The notes under the pieces are model-generated. The model was not told where the DNA came from, made no database searches, and worked only from the letters and a program-made list of their open reading frames with translations. Shown here in pieces: positions 17,275 to 27,664 of a stretch of 44,845 nt of DNA (positions are counted from its first letter, which is position 1; the number at the start of each line of letters is the position of its first letter). Position numbers and translations under genes: made by a program. Source of the DNA: Desulfofustis sp. (GTDB taxonomy: Bacteria; Desulfobacterota; Desulfobulbia; Desulfobulbales; Desulfocapsaceae); NCBI GenBank assembly GCA_022340565.1, contig JAJDNR010000077.1, forward strand, positions 1 through 44,845. The letters run 5' to 3'.

Positions 17275-18497
17275 GACAGCACCTCGGCGGGCTTGACCGT
17301 CGAAGCCTTCCAGGACGGATAGATGGTCGCCGACAGGCTGATGACGATGGAACATAGCGCGATGATCGCGACGTCGGCCGGCAGCACCTTGATCGGCAGC
17401 GTGGTCATCGGGTAGACGTTGGACGGCAGCTCGATGAACCGGTATCGCGACAGCAGTTCGCACAGCCCGAGCCCGCCGATCACGCCGAGCACGGTGCCGG
17501 TCAGAGAAATGACGAGGCCCTGCAGGAAGAAGATCTTCATGATCGAGCGCGATGTCGCCCCCATCGATTTGAGGATCGCGATGTCCCTGGCCTTTTCCAT
17601 GACCAGCATGATCAGGGCGCTGATGATGTTGAGCGCCGCCACTAATATGATCAGCGCGACGCAGATGAACATGCCGATCTTCTCGAGCTTGAAGGCCGCG
17701 AAAAGGTTGCGGTTCATGGCCATCCAGTCGCGCGCGATGGTCCCCGGGCCGAGTTTGTCGGCAATTTCGAGAGCGATCGCATCAGCCTGGTTGAGGCGCT
17801 TCTTCTCGACCACCACCTCGATGCCGTGGGCGACATCGCCGGTTTCGAGAAAATCCTGAACGTCGTGGATGTCCATGTAGGCAAGCGATGAATCGTACTC
17901 GTACATGCCCGATTCGAAGATGCCGACGATGCGGCAGGTCTTTATTTTCGGAATAATGCCCATCGGGGTGAGCGGTCCTGACGGCGAGATCAGCCTGACC
18001 TTGCCGCCGACCCCGACGCGAAGGTCATCGGCCAGCTGCGTGCCGATGATGATGGGTGGAATCCGCTCGTCATCGTCAACGCTCAGATCGTCGATGGAGC
18101 CGACGGTCATCTGAGACTCGAGGTTGATGACCTGCTTCGCAGTCTCCGGTTCGATGCCACGCAGGATGATGCCGGCCCCCCCGGATGGTCCGCTCAGCAA
18201 GGTTTGCGCATAGAGGTACGGGGTTGCGCCGACGACTCCGTCCACCGAGTTGACCCGGTCCCTGGCGAGGTCGTAGTTGTCAATCGATCCCTCGACCCGC
18301 TGTACGATGATATGGGAGTTGATCCCCAGAATCTGATCGCGGAGTCCTTCGGTAAACCCCGAGTAAACCGACAGCACGACGATCAGCGCGATCACGCCGA
18401 CCGTGATGCCGATCACCGAAATCAGGGTGATCAGCGAGATGAAGCGGTGCCGGTGCTTGGCCCGCAGATATCTTCTGCTTATGAACCACTCATACAT
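17271..18497 (-). CDS. lolE: Lipoprotein-releasing ABC transporter permease LolC/LolE
   Basis: A 408-residue permease with one N-terminal helix, a large periplasmic MacB-like domain (roughly 45-260) and three C-terminal helices. It begins YEWFISRRYLRAKHRHRFISLI, typical of LolC/E, and the KARDIAILKSMGAT coupling segment contacts LolD. Only one permease is present, so it probably works as a homodimer (the LolF-like arrangement). Its ATG is one base after the lysS stop, so expression is probably coupled to lysS. Confidence 0.92.
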   Translation of the reverse strand: MYEWFISRRYLRAKHRHRFISLITLISVIGITVGVIALIVVLSVYSGFTEGLRDQILGINSHIIVQRVEGSIDNYDLARDRVNSVDGVVGATPYLYAQTLLSGPSGGAGIILRGIEPETAKQVINLESQMTVGSIDDLSVDDDERIPPIIIGTQLADDLRVGVGGKVRLISPSGPLTPMGIIPKIKTCRIVGIFESGMYEYDSSLAYMDIHDVQDFLETGDVAHGIEVVVEKKRLNQADAIALEIADKLGPGTIARDWMAMNRNLFAAFKLEKIGMFICVALIILVAALNIISALIMLVMEKARDIAILKSMGATSRSIMKIFFLQGLVISLTGTVLGVIGGLGLCELLSRYRFIELPSNVYPMTTLPIKVLPADVAIIALCSIVISLSATIYPSWKASTVKPAEVLS

Positions 18498-18498
18498 G

Positions 18499-20022
18499 TC
18501 AGTCGCTGTCCGTTTCCTGACGCTGGGCTTCTTTCTCGGTCCGATCTTCCGGTTTCATGTGCGGGAACAGGATGACATCCCTGATCGACGGCGCGTCGGT
18601 GAGCAGCATCACCAGTCGGTCTATGCCGACGCCTTCGCCGGCGGCCGACGGCATGCCGTATTCCAGAGCCCGGACGTAGTCGAAATCGAGTTCCGGATGG
18701 ATCTCTTCGTCGTCGCCCCGGTCGGCGATCTGTTTCTCGAACCGCTGTTTCTGATCGATGGGGTCGTTGAGCTCGCTGAAGCCGTTAGCGATTTCCCTGC
18801 CGGTGATAAACAGCTCGAAGCGGTCGGTGACGGTGGGGTCCTGTTCGTTGCGTCTGGCCAGCGGGGAAACTTCCGTCGGGTAGCAGGTTATGAAGGTCGG
18901 GTTGACCAGTTTGTCCTCGACCAGCAGTTCGAAGATCTCGGTTTTGGCCTTTCCCGGTCCAGCCTGTTGTTCGAGATTGATACCGAGGCTTTTGGCTTGG
19001 GCGATGACCTTCCCGTCATCGGCGAGAAGGGCCGGGTCGAGGTTGCCGATCTCCACCAGCGCCTGGTCCATGGTCAGCCGTTTCCACGGCGGGCTCAGGT
19101 CGACATCGACACCCTGATAGGTTATCCGGAGGGTGCCGTTCACCAGCCGGCAGATCGTCGAGATCATGTCTTCGGTGAGGTCGATGAGGTCATCGTAGGT
19201 GGCATAGGCTTGGTAGAACTCGAGCATCGTGAATTCCGGGTTGTGCCGGGTGGAGAGCCCTTCGTTCCTGAAATTGCGGTTGATCTCGAAGACCTTCTCG
19301 AAGCCGCCCACCAGCAGCCGTTTGAGGTAAAGCTCGGGGGCGATCCTCAGGTAGAGGTCCATGTCCAACGCATTGTGATAGGTCTTGAACGGTTTGGCGG
19401 TGGCGCCACCCGGCACCGGCTGCATCATCGGCGTTTCAACCTCCATGAAGCCGCGGTCGCTGAGATAGTCCCGCATCAGCCGGATGATTTCCATCCGCTT
19501 GCGGAAGGTCTCCCTGCTTTCAGGGGTGACGATGAGGTCTACATAGCGCTGCCGGTAGCGGGTTTCGACATCGGTAAGACCGTGCCATTTCTCGGGAAGG
19601 GGACGCAGCGATTTGGAGATCATCGTGACCGAGTCGGCATGCAGCGACGGTTCGCCGGTCTTGGTTTTGAACAGGATGCCTCCGGCTCCGACGATATCGC
19701 CGATATCCCATTTCATGAACGCCGCGAACGCATCCTCGCCAACGGTGTCCTGGCGAACATATACCTGCATCTGCCCACTCGCGTCGGCAATGCTTATGAA
19801 TGCGGCCTTGCCGAACTTGCGCATGGCCATGATCCTGCCGGCGATCGAATAGCGCTCACCGGACTCTTCTTTCTGCTGGGGCTCGAGTTGGTCGGCCCGG
19901 GGCACAATATCGGCAACCCGGTTCAGCGGCTTGAAGGTGTTGGAGTACAGCTTGACGCCGAGGCTTGCCAGGCTCTGCGCCTTTTCCCTGCGCTGCACGA
20001 GGAATTGATTGTCACTGCTCAT
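18499..20022 (-). CDS. lysS: Lysyl-tRNA synthetase, class II
   Basis: Charges tRNA-Lys. The 507-residue length is standard. The N-terminal OB-fold anticodon-binding domain includes RIMAMRKFGKAAF; motif 2 is FEINRNFRNEGLSTRHNPEFTMLE (split here for display as FEINRNFRNEG then STRHNPEFTMLE), and motif 3 is GVGIDRLVMLLT near the C-terminus. The ATG at 20022 with AGGA upstream gives the usual MSSDNQFL-type start; longer in-frame starts run into a terminator. It heads the lysS-lolE-lolD unit. Confidence 0.96.
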   Translation of the reverse strand: MSSDNQFLVQRREKAQSLASLGVKLYSNTFKPLNRVADIVPRADQLEPQQKEESGERYSIAGRIMAMRKFGKAAFISIADASGQMQVYVRQDTVGEDAFAAFMKWDIGDIVGAGGILFKTKTGEPSLHADSVTMISKSLRPLPEKWHGLTDVETRYRQRYVDLIVTPESRETFRKRMEIIRLMRDYLSDRGFMEVETPMMQPVPGGATAKPFKTYHNALDMDLYLRIAPELYLKRLLVGGFEKVFEINRNFRNEGLSTRHNPEFTMLEFYQAYATYDDLIDLTEDMISTICRLVNGTLRITYQGVDVDLSPPWKRLTMDQALVEIGNLDPALLADDGKVIAQAKSLGINLEQQAGPGKAKTEIFELLVEDKLVNPTFITCYPTEVSPLARRNEQDPTVTDRFELFITGREIANGFSELNDPIDQKQRFEKQIADRGDDEEIHPELDFDYVRALEYGMPSAAGEGVGIDRLVMLLTDAPSIRDVILFPHMKPEDRTEKEAQRQETDSD

Positions 20023-20104
20023 CTCTGCATCCTGTATTGGGACGCGCCGCGGTGATGCAGGCGCGTTCATTTTGACCCGTGACACCGTCACGGAGACGCT
20101 GCAT

Positions 20105-20129
20105 AAAAAAAAGCGGCGCGCTGCCGCTT
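20105..20129 (-). terminator. Rho-independent terminator
   Basis: On the minus strand AAGCGGC (20129-20123) and GCCGCTT (20117-20111) form a seven-pair stem around a five-base loop, followed by a run of eight T (positions 20112-20105). It lies between the RlmD-type gene and lysS, and probably ends the former's transcript; it could also act as an attenuator in the lysS leader. Confidence 0.85.
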
Positions 20130-20246
20130 GAACGTGGCTGCTTCTGCAACACAGCACACAACCTTACACTGCCATTAACCGTTTACTGATTAATACGGTT
20201 CTTGTCAATATCTTGAAGAAATCGGCACTTCGATTCGGTCTCCGGA

Positions 20247-21581
20247 TCAACCACGCTTATTCATCGCGACCACCGTTTCGATATGGTGTGTCTGCGGGAA
20301 CATGTCCAGCGGATGGATAGAGCGGATCTCAAACCCGCTGCTGGTCAGAGCGGACAGGTCCCGGGACAGCGTCGCCGGGTCGCAGGAGATATAGATCAGC
20401 TTACCGGCAGCGATCCGTGCGAGGTACGGGATCAGTTCGGCGAGCCCGCGCCGGGGCGGGTCGCAGACCACGATGTCGAAGCGGCGGCCTTCCGCCGCCA
20501 GGCGCCTGCAGGCCGATTCGACATCGGACTGTTCGAAGTGACAGGTGGTTATGTTGTTTTCCATACAGTTGCGCCTGCCGCTCCGGACCGCCGAGCCCTG
20601 GCTTTCGATGCCATGAACCTCCGCACCGTGCAGGGCCAGCGGCAGGGAAAAATTGCCCATGCCGCAGTACAGGTCGAGAATCAGGTCCTGAGGGTCAGGA
20701 GTGGCCAGACGGGTAACCAGATCGATCAGGTAGCGGTTCTGTTGGAGGTTCACCTGACTGAAACCGCCCACCTCCCATCTCAGGGTCAGCGGCCGGTCCT
20801 TATCCAGACTGAACCCGATCAATCGGTGCGATGCGCTATCGCGGCTTGTGTAGGGACCTTCCATGGCGAAACGGCTGCCGCCGAAAAAGACACGATCCAG
20901 ATTCTCGACCTCCCCGGTCAAGGCCCGTGCATTCCGACGGTCGGCGGGTCGGGGGGAACGGATCAGGTAGAACAGGGCGGACACGGTTTCGTCAAGCGGA
21001 TTGCAGCATAGTTCGAGTTGTTCGGAGATCCGCACGAGGTCCTGGAACGACCGCCTCCTGGCCAGCTTTTTAAAGCATGAGTTGATCGGTTCAACCGCCA
21101 GCAGACAGGATTCGATGGCGACGACATCACGGGACCTGAAGTTCCTGAAACCGACCGAGCAGTGGGAATCTACCGCCAGTCTGATCCGCTGCCGGTAGTT
21201 CATCTCCATCGGTGACGCACGGATCGGTTCGATGCGTGACAGCGCGCGCCGCAGATCTTCACCGTCAGATGCGGCAAGCAGTTCGGTGACAATCTGCTGT
21301 TTCAAGGTGCCTTGGTATTCATAGGACAGGTGCTGCAGATTGCAGCCGCCGCAGCGTCCATAGTAAGGGCAGGGGGGAGAAATGCGGCCTGGATGGGACT
21401 CATATACCTCGATCACGTGACCGAAGACGGTCTTCTTCCGGTGTTCGGTGGTGTGGACGGACACCCGCTCGCCGGGCAGTCCGAAACGGGCGAACAGCGT
21501 GGTGCCGTCGTTGGTGTGAGCGAGGCCGTAACCTCCGTTGACCAACTTGCGTATGGTAACAACCTGATTATTGCAGTTCAT
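20247..21581 (-). CDS. rlmD: 23S rRNA (uracil-5)-methyltransferase, RlmD/TrmA family
   Basis: A 444-residue RNA m5U methyltransferase. An N-terminal TRAM-like domain precedes an Fe-S motif CPYYGRCGGC (Cys71, 77, 80, with a fourth Cys in ESCLLAV). The SAM domain has DLYCGMGNFSLPLA, VCDPPRRG and the catalytic Cys in YISCDPATLSRDL, and the C-terminus reads MFPQTHHIETVV. It may methylate U1939 or U747 of 23S rRNA or a related site; the target is not resolvable by eye. It is divergent from tamA with about 50 bases between the starts. Confidence 0.88.
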   Translation of the reverse strand: MNCNNQVVTIRKLVNGGYGLAHTNDGTTLFARFGLPGERVSVHTTEHRKKTVFGHVIEVYESHPGRISPPCPYYGRCGGCNLQHLSYEYQGTLKQQIVTELLAASDGEDLRRALSRIEPIRASPMEMNYRQRIRLAVDSHCSVGFRNFRSRDVVAIESCLLAVEPINSCFKKLARRRSFQDLVRISEQLELCCNPLDETVSALFYLIRSPRPADRRNARALTGEVENLDRVFFGGSRFAMEGPYTSRDSASHRLIGFSLDKDRPLTLRWEVGGFSQVNLQQNRYLIDLVTRLATPDPQDLILDLYCGMGNFSLPLALHGAEVHGIESQGSAVRSGRRNCMENNITTCHFEQSDVESACRRLAAEGRRFDIVVCDPPRRGLAELIPYLARIAAGKLIYISCDPATLSRDLSALTSSGFEIRSIHPLDMFPQTHHIETVVAMNKRG

Positions 21582-21633
21582 GACTCAATAGGACTATAAT
21601 GCCGGCTCATCCATACATATTCGGTAACCGTCC

Positions 21634-23397
21634 TTGCTAACAGCGAATAATACCCTATCATGGCAATATAGAGCGCTTTTTTTTATAGTGCTGGTGCTTT
21701 TGTCGGCCCCTTGGGCGGCATGGTCCACAGAAAACCTCACCATTACGGTCGAAGGTGTCGACGAGGAACTGCAGAAAAACATCCTGGCGCGGTTGCGCAT
21801 CAATATCTACAGCCAGGAAGAAGAACTCTCCACATCTGAGATTCTCAGGCTGCATCAGCTGAGCGAAACGGATATCCGCTCGGCCTTGGCACCGTTCGGC
21901 TACTATTCGCCCACGATCACCACCTCCCTGAACGAGACCGAGTCCGGCTGGTCGGCTTATTACACCGTGGACCCAGGTCGTCCCGTAATTGTCGGTATGG
22001 TGTCGCTGTCTGTGACCGGGCAAGGCATGGAAGCGTTCGAGTTTGCCGGGATGGAACGGATAGCGCTGAAGGAGGGCGACGTGCTCGATCAGCGTGTTTA
22101 CGAGCAGGAGAAGAAAAGGATCATCAGGGAAGCAATCAGCCAGGGGTATCTGGAGGCATCGTTTCGGAGAAACGAGATCCTGGTGAATCGCAAGGAATTC
22201 ACCGCCGACATCATCCTCGATCTTGAGCCCGGCCCGCGCTATTTCTTCGGTGAGTTCAGATCGCAACAGGACATCATTGACGATGACCTGTTCCGCCGGT
22301 TCATCGAGTTCGACAGCAACGATTATTTCTCGGCGAAGCGGCTCCAGGAACTGCAGCGGGACCTGTACCGCAGCGACTATTTCAGTTCGGTAATCCTCGA
22401 GGCGGACACTGCCAACCCCGTGGATTTCCACGTTCCGGTTGACATAGAACTGGAACCGTTGACCGCTTATAACCGCTACAGCTTCGGTCTCGGCTATTCC
22501 ACCGACACCCTTGCCTACGTCCGCGTCGAATGGCTGAACCGGCTTCTCAATAAAAAGGGCCACAACCTTTTCAGTTCGCTGATGGTCGGGGAACGGGAGC
22601 GCTATGCCTTGCTCAATTACCTGATACCGATTGTCGATCCCCGCTACAACACCTTTGTTGGATCCGGACAGTGGCGTCAGGAGACATGGGAAGACACCGA
22701 CACCGAACTCTATTCACTCGGCGCCCTCTACGAGTACTCGACACCGAGACACTATTACGGAGTATCGCTTAAAGCTCAGAACGAAAAATACACGGTCGGA
22801 GATACCAGAGGCATCAGTGAACTGCTCATGCCCGGTATCAAATGGTCATGGGCGCTTGCCGATGATATCATAAATACCAGACACGGGATCAGAGCCTCGG
22901 TCGATGTGACCGGGGCCAGCGACGCGGTCCTGTCTGATGCCACCTTCATCAAGGTGCGGGCGGAAGGCAAGGCTATCATTACGCCGCTGGAACATTGGCG
23001 GGTCATCGGCAGGGGGTCGGTCGGAACGACCGTGGTCGACTCGATCGACGATATTCCGCCGTCGATCAGGTTTTATGCAGGCGGGCAGCAGAGTGTCAGA
23101 GGATACCAGTATCGTAGTTTGGGACCGGAAGATTCCTCGGGAACGGTGATCGGAGGCAAATTCCTGCTGACCGGCGGAATCGAGTGTGAACGGCAGCTGT
23201 CCGAAAACTGGCGGGCGATGATATTTTATGATGCAGGCAACGCCATGGACGACCTGAGTGTCGATCTTGCCCATGGGATCGGTGCCGGAATCGGTCTGCG
23301 CCTGCCATTCGGCCAGGTAAAGCTGGAGGGGGCATACCCGCTCAACGATCTCGGGGATTCCCAGTACGTTTATCTCAGCGTTGGGGCTGACCTGTGA
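21634..23397 (+). CDS. tamA: TamA-like Omp85 outer-membrane protein
   Basis: The outer-membrane half of the translocation and assembly module. Of 587 residues, the first 30 form a signal peptide (YRALFFIVLVLLSAPWAAWS), followed by three POTRA-like domains up to about residue 265 (for example LTITVEGVDEELQKNIL) and a C-terminal beta-barrel. The barrel shows the Omp85 loop motif RFYAGGQQSVRGYQYRSLGP with its conserved VRGY. The first available start is TTG 21634, without a clear ribosome binding site. The next gene is tamB, overlapping by four bases, which settles the identity. Confidence 0.92.
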   Translation: MLTANNTLSWQYRALFFIVLVLLSAPWAAWSTENLTITVEGVDEELQKNILARLRINIYSQEEELSTSEILRLHQLSETDIRSALAPFGYYSPTITTSLNETESGWSAYYTVDPGRPVIVGMVSLSVTGQGMEAFEFAGMERIALKEGDVLDQRVYEQEKKRIIREAISQGYLEASFRRNEILVNRKEFTADIILDLEPGPRYFFGEFRSQQDIIDDDLFRRFIEFDSNDYFSAKRLQELQRDLYRSDYFSSVILEADTANPVDFHVPVDIELEPLTAYNRYSFGLGYSTDTLAYVRVEWLNRLLNKKGHNLFSSLMVGERERYALLNYLIPIVDPRYNTFVGSGQWRQETWEDTDTELYSLGALYEYSTPRHYYGVSLKAQNEKYTVGDTRGISELLMPGIKWSWALADDIINTRHGIRASVDVTGASDAVLSDATFIKVRAEGKAIITPLEHWRVIGRGSVGTTVVDSIDDIPPSIRFYAGGQQSVRGYQYRSLGPEDSSGTVIGGKFLLTGGIECERQLSENWRAMIFYDAGNAMDDLSVDLAHGIGAGIGLRLPFGQVKLEGAYPLNDLGDSQYVYLSVGADL

Positions 23398-26300
23398 TCA
23401 GACGCATCCTGGCAACGCTGCTTCTCTTCCTGGTCATCGTGCTCGGCGGTGCCTGGTTTCTGATATTTACCTCCACCGGGCTGCATGTTTCTTCTGGACT
23501 GGCGGAGATCGTCACCGGAGGCCGCGTTTCCATCGGCGCAAGTGAAGGCAGCATCGCCGCCAACTGGCTGCTTCGCGATGTGCTGGTGACCGCGGAGGTG
23601 GCGGATATCAGGATTGGCAGGATTTCCTGTCAGTGGCAACCACGCCGCCTGATGGAGAAAAACCTGCACATCGCCGACCTGGCTATCGACGATGTCAGGA
23701 TATCGATCAAGGGCGGAAAATCCAGTCCTGAAGTCAGCAGCACATCGATTACCCTCCCTGCCGTTACGCTGCCGGTACCGGTCTTGATCGGACGCCTGCA
23801 GATCGACAAGGTGGCGATCGTTGACTCCGAAGAGCACTCGCTGTTCGAGGCGCGCTCCTTGTCGGCGAGACTTGCAGGAGACGGTTCCCGCCTCCAGGTC
23901 AGCGGAATTGCACTCGATGCCCCGTATATGGGGGGCGGCGGCGAGGCTCGTCTGGATATGTCCGGGGACTGGCCGCTTGTCGTCAATGCCGACTGGTGGG
24001 TCAGGATCGAGGGATGTACCAGATTCGGCGGCGGCTTCGAAGCCGGCGGAACCCTCACCGATCCGACGTTTCACGTTCAGCTGAGCGAACCGGAGTCGCT
24101 GCAGATCGATGGAGAAATATCATCGTTGTTCGACGATTTCGTCTACCAGGTTTCGGTTTTCGGGTCGAAGGCTGAACTGTCGCGCTTCTGCGTGCCGAGC
24201 TCTGTGGCGCTCGAGGAGTTGCAGTTTTCCCTCGCCGGGGGTCGCGAGCAGTATCGGGGCAGCCTGCAAACGGGCATCAGACTGAGCGACGCCGAACTGG
24301 TTGCCGCTCAAGCCGGGTTCAGCGGCGATCTGGAAACGCTGAAGATCGATGCTGGACAGCTCAGCCGGGGATCGAACCAGCTCGACGTCACCGGCTCGCT
24401 CCACTTCGGATCGGCCTTGGGATGGAGTGCAGCGGTGAGCACCCGGGCGTTCGACATATCGGAACTGCTGCCGGCCCCCAAGACGCTGATCGACGGAAAC
24501 CTGGACGTTTATGGCGAGGTCGGCGGCGGGCAGACCAGCTATTCGGCGGACCTGCACGATCTGGGTATAACGATCCGAGAGCACAATCTGAACATAGGCG
24601 GCGGTCTGTCGCTGCGCGGCGATCAATACGGGCTCGAGATCACCAGTTCCAATTTCGTCAGCGGCGAAGGCACCCTCGGCGTCCTGGGTAATCTGAGCTG
24701 GCGGGACGGGATCGAATGGCGGACGGATCTCCAACTCGAATCCTTCAACCCCGCGGTGATTGAACTACTGCCGCAGGGAAATATCAGCGGCAGTCTTGTC
24801 AGCAGCGGCAGTTACGATGGCTCACGGCTGGCCCTTCAGGCGGAAATTGCTTCGCTGCACGGTGAGTTGAGCGGCTATGACGTGGCAGGACAGGGCCTGC
24901 TTGCCTATCGGGACGACAAGCTGACCGTCAAGGATCTCAATATCACCAATGGCAAGAACAGTCTCCAGGTGGAAGGGGATATCGACGCCGACTACGATCT
25001 CAGGTTTCGAGTCAACGGCTCCGAACTGGACCGGATTTTTCGGCCGCTGAGCGGGCAACTCGTCATTGAAGGAGCGCTGAGCGGTGCCCGCAGTGAACCG
25101 GTTCTGGCCGTTGCCGCCGACGGGCGAAATCTGTCCTACGATGCCTACCGGATCGAGGAACTGCATGTCGATGGCAGTGCGGATCTTGCAGCCGAACGGC
25201 TGGATGCAGATTTCAACCTTGCCCGCATATACGTCAACTCAGTGACAGCGGACCGGCTTGCCGGGAGTCTCAAGGGGACTATGGCCGCGCACTCGATTTC
25301 TGCAGCATTGAGCGTGCCCCGCGGCACGCTGTCGGTTCATGCCGCCGGGGCCGCCGGTGCCGGCTTCTGGCGGGGCACGATCGACAGGCTCAGGGTGGAT
25401 GACGCCGCATTCGGGGCCTGGAGCATCGATGGACCGGTTGTCGTTTCTGCCAAAGAAGATTCGGTGACGGTCGACAGCGCCTGTGTATCATCCACGCCCA
25501 ACCGTTTCTGTCCCGCGGCGAGTTGGGGGCGGGAAAACGGCTGGTCCCTGGCGGTCAAAGACCTTCGTTTCGATCTCGCCAGCCTGAATCGATGGGGGGT
25601 GCTGGAACAGCCTCTGAGCGGGATCGTCGTGGGGGAATTCTCCGCGGGCGGGGTTGCCGCGAAGCTTGATTCGCTTCGCGGACACGTCGCTGCAGAAACC
25701 GTGCAGTGGGACCCTGGTCCCAACAGCTATTATCAAGATCTCACCTGGAACGATACCACAAGCGCATTTCATCTCCGCGAGCGGGATCTGATCGTCGAAC
25801 TGTCAACGAGGTTCGTTGACGGAAGCTGGCTGAAAGGGGAAATTGGTCTGACCGGCGCCGCCGATTTCAGCGAGGTCGGGCAGATACCGGTGCACGGCCG
25901 GATCGATCTGGAGCTCAGGGATCTGGCTCCGCTGTCCGTTGTTACCGGTGAATTTCTCGTTCCGCACGGCTATGCGGCCGGTACGGTAGACGTTGCCGGA
26001 ACCCTCGGTTCGCCCCGCCTCCTCGGGGATGTCAACCTGCAGAACGGCGGTTTCCACATTCCCTTTCTCGGTATAGATCTCACCGACGTGCACGGCGCTG
26101 TCGGGCTGGAGGGGCGCCGGCTCACTCTCGACCTGGATAGCAGGGCAGGGCAAGGCAGGCTGAACACCGCCGGCGGATTCGAATTCGGAACGGACCGATG
26201 GTCCGGCGACCTCAGGTTACGCGGTTCGAACTGCACCTTGCTGAGCCGCAGGGCTATCAGCGCCGACGCGAATCCCAGCCTCGAACTGGCCCTTAGTCCC

Positions 26301-27161
26301 GAAGGCGGTCAACTGAGCGGAACGGTGGAGATTCTGCACTCCCTTGCCGAAGTCGAAAAGATCGACCGCTCAGCCTCCGAGTCGAGCGACGTGGTGTACG
26401 TGGACAAGGTGGTCGAGTCGACACCATGGCCGTTTCGCTACGATTTGGAAGTTACCCTCGGCAACGATGTCACCGTCCAGGGCTACGGGCTGACCGCGAG
26501 GCTGAGCGGCAATCTCAGGGTCACCAACCACGCCGACGGCACCACCACCGGGCGCGGCTTCCTGGACGTGAGGGAGGGCACCTTCATGGTGTACGGAAGC
26601 CCGCTGAAAATTGCCCGGGGACGGTTGTCATTCGACGGAGGCCCGGTGGACAACCCGGGGATCGACATCAAGGCCTCCAAGTTCATCGACGAACGGAGTT
26701 CGGGGAATGAGAGGATCGAGGTCGGCGCCAATGTGATCGGAAGCGCTGCCGATTTTGAAGTCGAGCTCTATTCGATCCCGAACATGGAAAAAAGCGACAT
26801 CCTCACCTACATTCTGTTCGACAACCCGTTCTCCAGGGAAGGGGATGACGGAACGACGGGGCTGATCACCTCGGCGGCAAAGGCCCTGGGGTTTGGGAAA
26901 GGTTCCGATCTGCTCGGCAATGTCAATGCCATGCTGCCGGTGGATGAGATCAGGCTCGAGGGGCGGCCGGACAAACAGGAAACCTCGCTGGTGGTGGGCA
27001 AAAACCTTTCCAAAGACCTGTCGGTCAGCTATGATTACAACCTCTTCAACAACGCCGGTTCCTTCAGAGTACGGTATGAATTCGGCAAGGGCTTTTCGGT
27101 CGAAAGCAGGAATTCGTTCGATTCGAATGCGGTGGAGTTCATGTATTCTCTGGAGCGATGA
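23394..27161 (+). CDS. tamB: TamB-like translocation/assembly protein (DUF490)
   Basis: A 1255-residue protein with an N-terminal inner-membrane anchor (RRILATLLLFLVIVLGGAWFLI) and a long repetitive beta-rich body spanning the periplasm, thought to act as a lipid-transport groove and as TamA's partner. The C-terminal DUF490 domain is clear: GRGFLDVREGTFMVYGSPLKI, then RGRLSFDGGPVDNPGIDI and SDILTYILFDNP. It starts with GTG overlapping the tamA stop. Very large size for its neighbours but normal for the family. Confidence 0.94.
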   Translation: MIRRILATLLLFLVIVLGGAWFLIFTSTGLHVSSGLAEIVTGGRVSIGASEGSIAANWLLRDVLVTAEVADIRIGRISCQWQPRRLMEKNLHIADLAIDDVRISIKGGKSSPEVSSTSITLPAVTLPVPVLIGRLQIDKVAIVDSEEHSLFEARSLSARLAGDGSRLQVSGIALDAPYMGGGGEARLDMSGDWPLVVNADWWVRIEGCTRFGGGFEAGGTLTDPTFHVQLSEPESLQIDGEISSLFDDFVYQVSVFGSKAELSRFCVPSSVALEELQFSLAGGREQYRGSLQTGIRLSDAELVAAQAGFSGDLETLKIDAGQLSRGSNQLDVTGSLHFGSALGWSAAVSTRAFDISELLPAPKTLIDGNLDVYGEVGGGQTSYSADLHDLGITIREHNLNIGGGLSLRGDQYGLEITSSNFVSGEGTLGVLGNLSWRDGIEWRTDLQLESFNPAVIELLPQGNISGSLVSSGSYDGSRLALQAEIASLHGELSGYDVAGQGLLAYRDDKLTVKDLNITNGKNSLQVEGDIDADYDLRFRVNGSELDRIFRPLSGQLVIEGALSGARSEPVLAVAADGRNLSYDAYRIEELHVDGSADLAAERLDADFNLARIYVNSVTADRLAGSLKGTMAAHSISAALSVPRGTLSVHAAGAAGAGFWRGTIDRLRVDDAAFGAWSIDGPVVVSAKEDSVTVDSACVSSTPNRFCPAASWGRENGWSLAVKDLRFDLASLNRWGVLEQPLSGIVVGEFSAGGVAAKLDSLRGHVAAETVQWDPGPNSYYQDLTWNDTTSAFHLRERDLIVELSTRFVDGSWLKGEIGLTGAADFSEVGQIPVHGRIDLELRDLAPLSVVTGEFLVPHGYAAGTVDVAGTLGSPRLLGDVNLQNGGFHIPFLGIDLTDVHGAVGLEGRRLTLDLDSRAGQGRLNTAGGFEFGTDRWSGDLRLRGSNCTLLSRRAISADANPSLELALSPEGGQLSGTVEILHSLAEVEKIDRSASESSDVVYVDKVVESTPWPFRYDLEVTLGNDVTVQGYGLTARLSGNLRVTNHADGTTTGRGFLDVREGTFMVYGSPLKIARGRLSFDGGPVDNPGIDIKASKFIDERSSGNERIEVGANVIGSAADFEVELYSIPNMEKSDILTYILFDNPFSREGDDGTTGLITSAAKALGFGKGSDLLGNVNAMLPVDEIRLEGRPDKQETSLVVGKNLSKDLSVSYDYNLFNNAGSFRVRYEFGKGFSVESRNSFDSNAVEFMYSLER

Positions 27162-27236
27162 GCCGCTGCGCAGACATGGTGCTGTGAAAGTGGACTGGTT
27201 GGGCGGGGAATGAACCTCAATGACGGTGACAAGACC

Positions 27237-27638
27237 ATGAGTTTGCAGGAGTCGATTAGCGCCGAACTGAAGGCGGCAATGAAAAGCAGGGATACGGTCA
27301 GGACCGATGCGATCAGAGTACTGATCGGTGAGTTTCAGCGTCAGCCCGATAAGCAACTGGCTGATCAGCAGGTTGTCGGTATCATCAGAAAACTCATCAA
27401 ATCGGAAAAGGAGCTGCTGGCGGTTTCAGGTCGGGAGGATTCCGGGTTTATCGCGATAATGGAAGGGTTCCTGCCCCGTCAGCCAGGCGAGGAGGAGATC
27501 AGGGCCTGGATTGCCGGGCATGTCGATTTCAGCCAGTTTGGCAACAAGATGCAGGCAATGAAGCCGATCATGGCCCACTTCGGCTCCACCGTCGACGGCA
27601 ATACGGTGAAGCGGATCCTGCAGGGCATCGATGTGTAG
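27237..27638 (+). CDS. yqeY: GatB/YqeY domain protein
   Basis: A 133-residue helical protein related to the C-terminal tail domain of the Asp/Glu-tRNA amidotransferase subunit GatB. The start MSLQESISAELKAAMKSRD is canonical, and the GFLPRQPGEEEIRAWI segment and DGNTVKRIL end are typical. An in-frame ATG at 27210 is possible but the family start favours 27237. It is slightly short (family about 147). It lies between tamB and trkA in the same direction. Role unknown, probably tRNA-related. Confidence 0.92.
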   Translation: MSLQESISAELKAAMKSRDTVRTDAIRVLIGEFQRQPDKQLADQQVVGIIRKLIKSEKELLAVSGREDSGFIAIMEGFLPRQPGEEEIRAWIAGHVDFSQFGNKMQAMKPIMAHFGSTVDGNTVKRILQGIDV

Positions 27639-27664
27639 CAACCGCCCCTAGCGGCTGAGATATC

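Noticed and set aside
18403-20055. A 550-codon open frame on the plus strand across lysS
   Set aside because: It is antisense to lysS, whose class II synthetase motifs are unambiguous. The long frame follows from the GC-rich third-position bias of the real gene.
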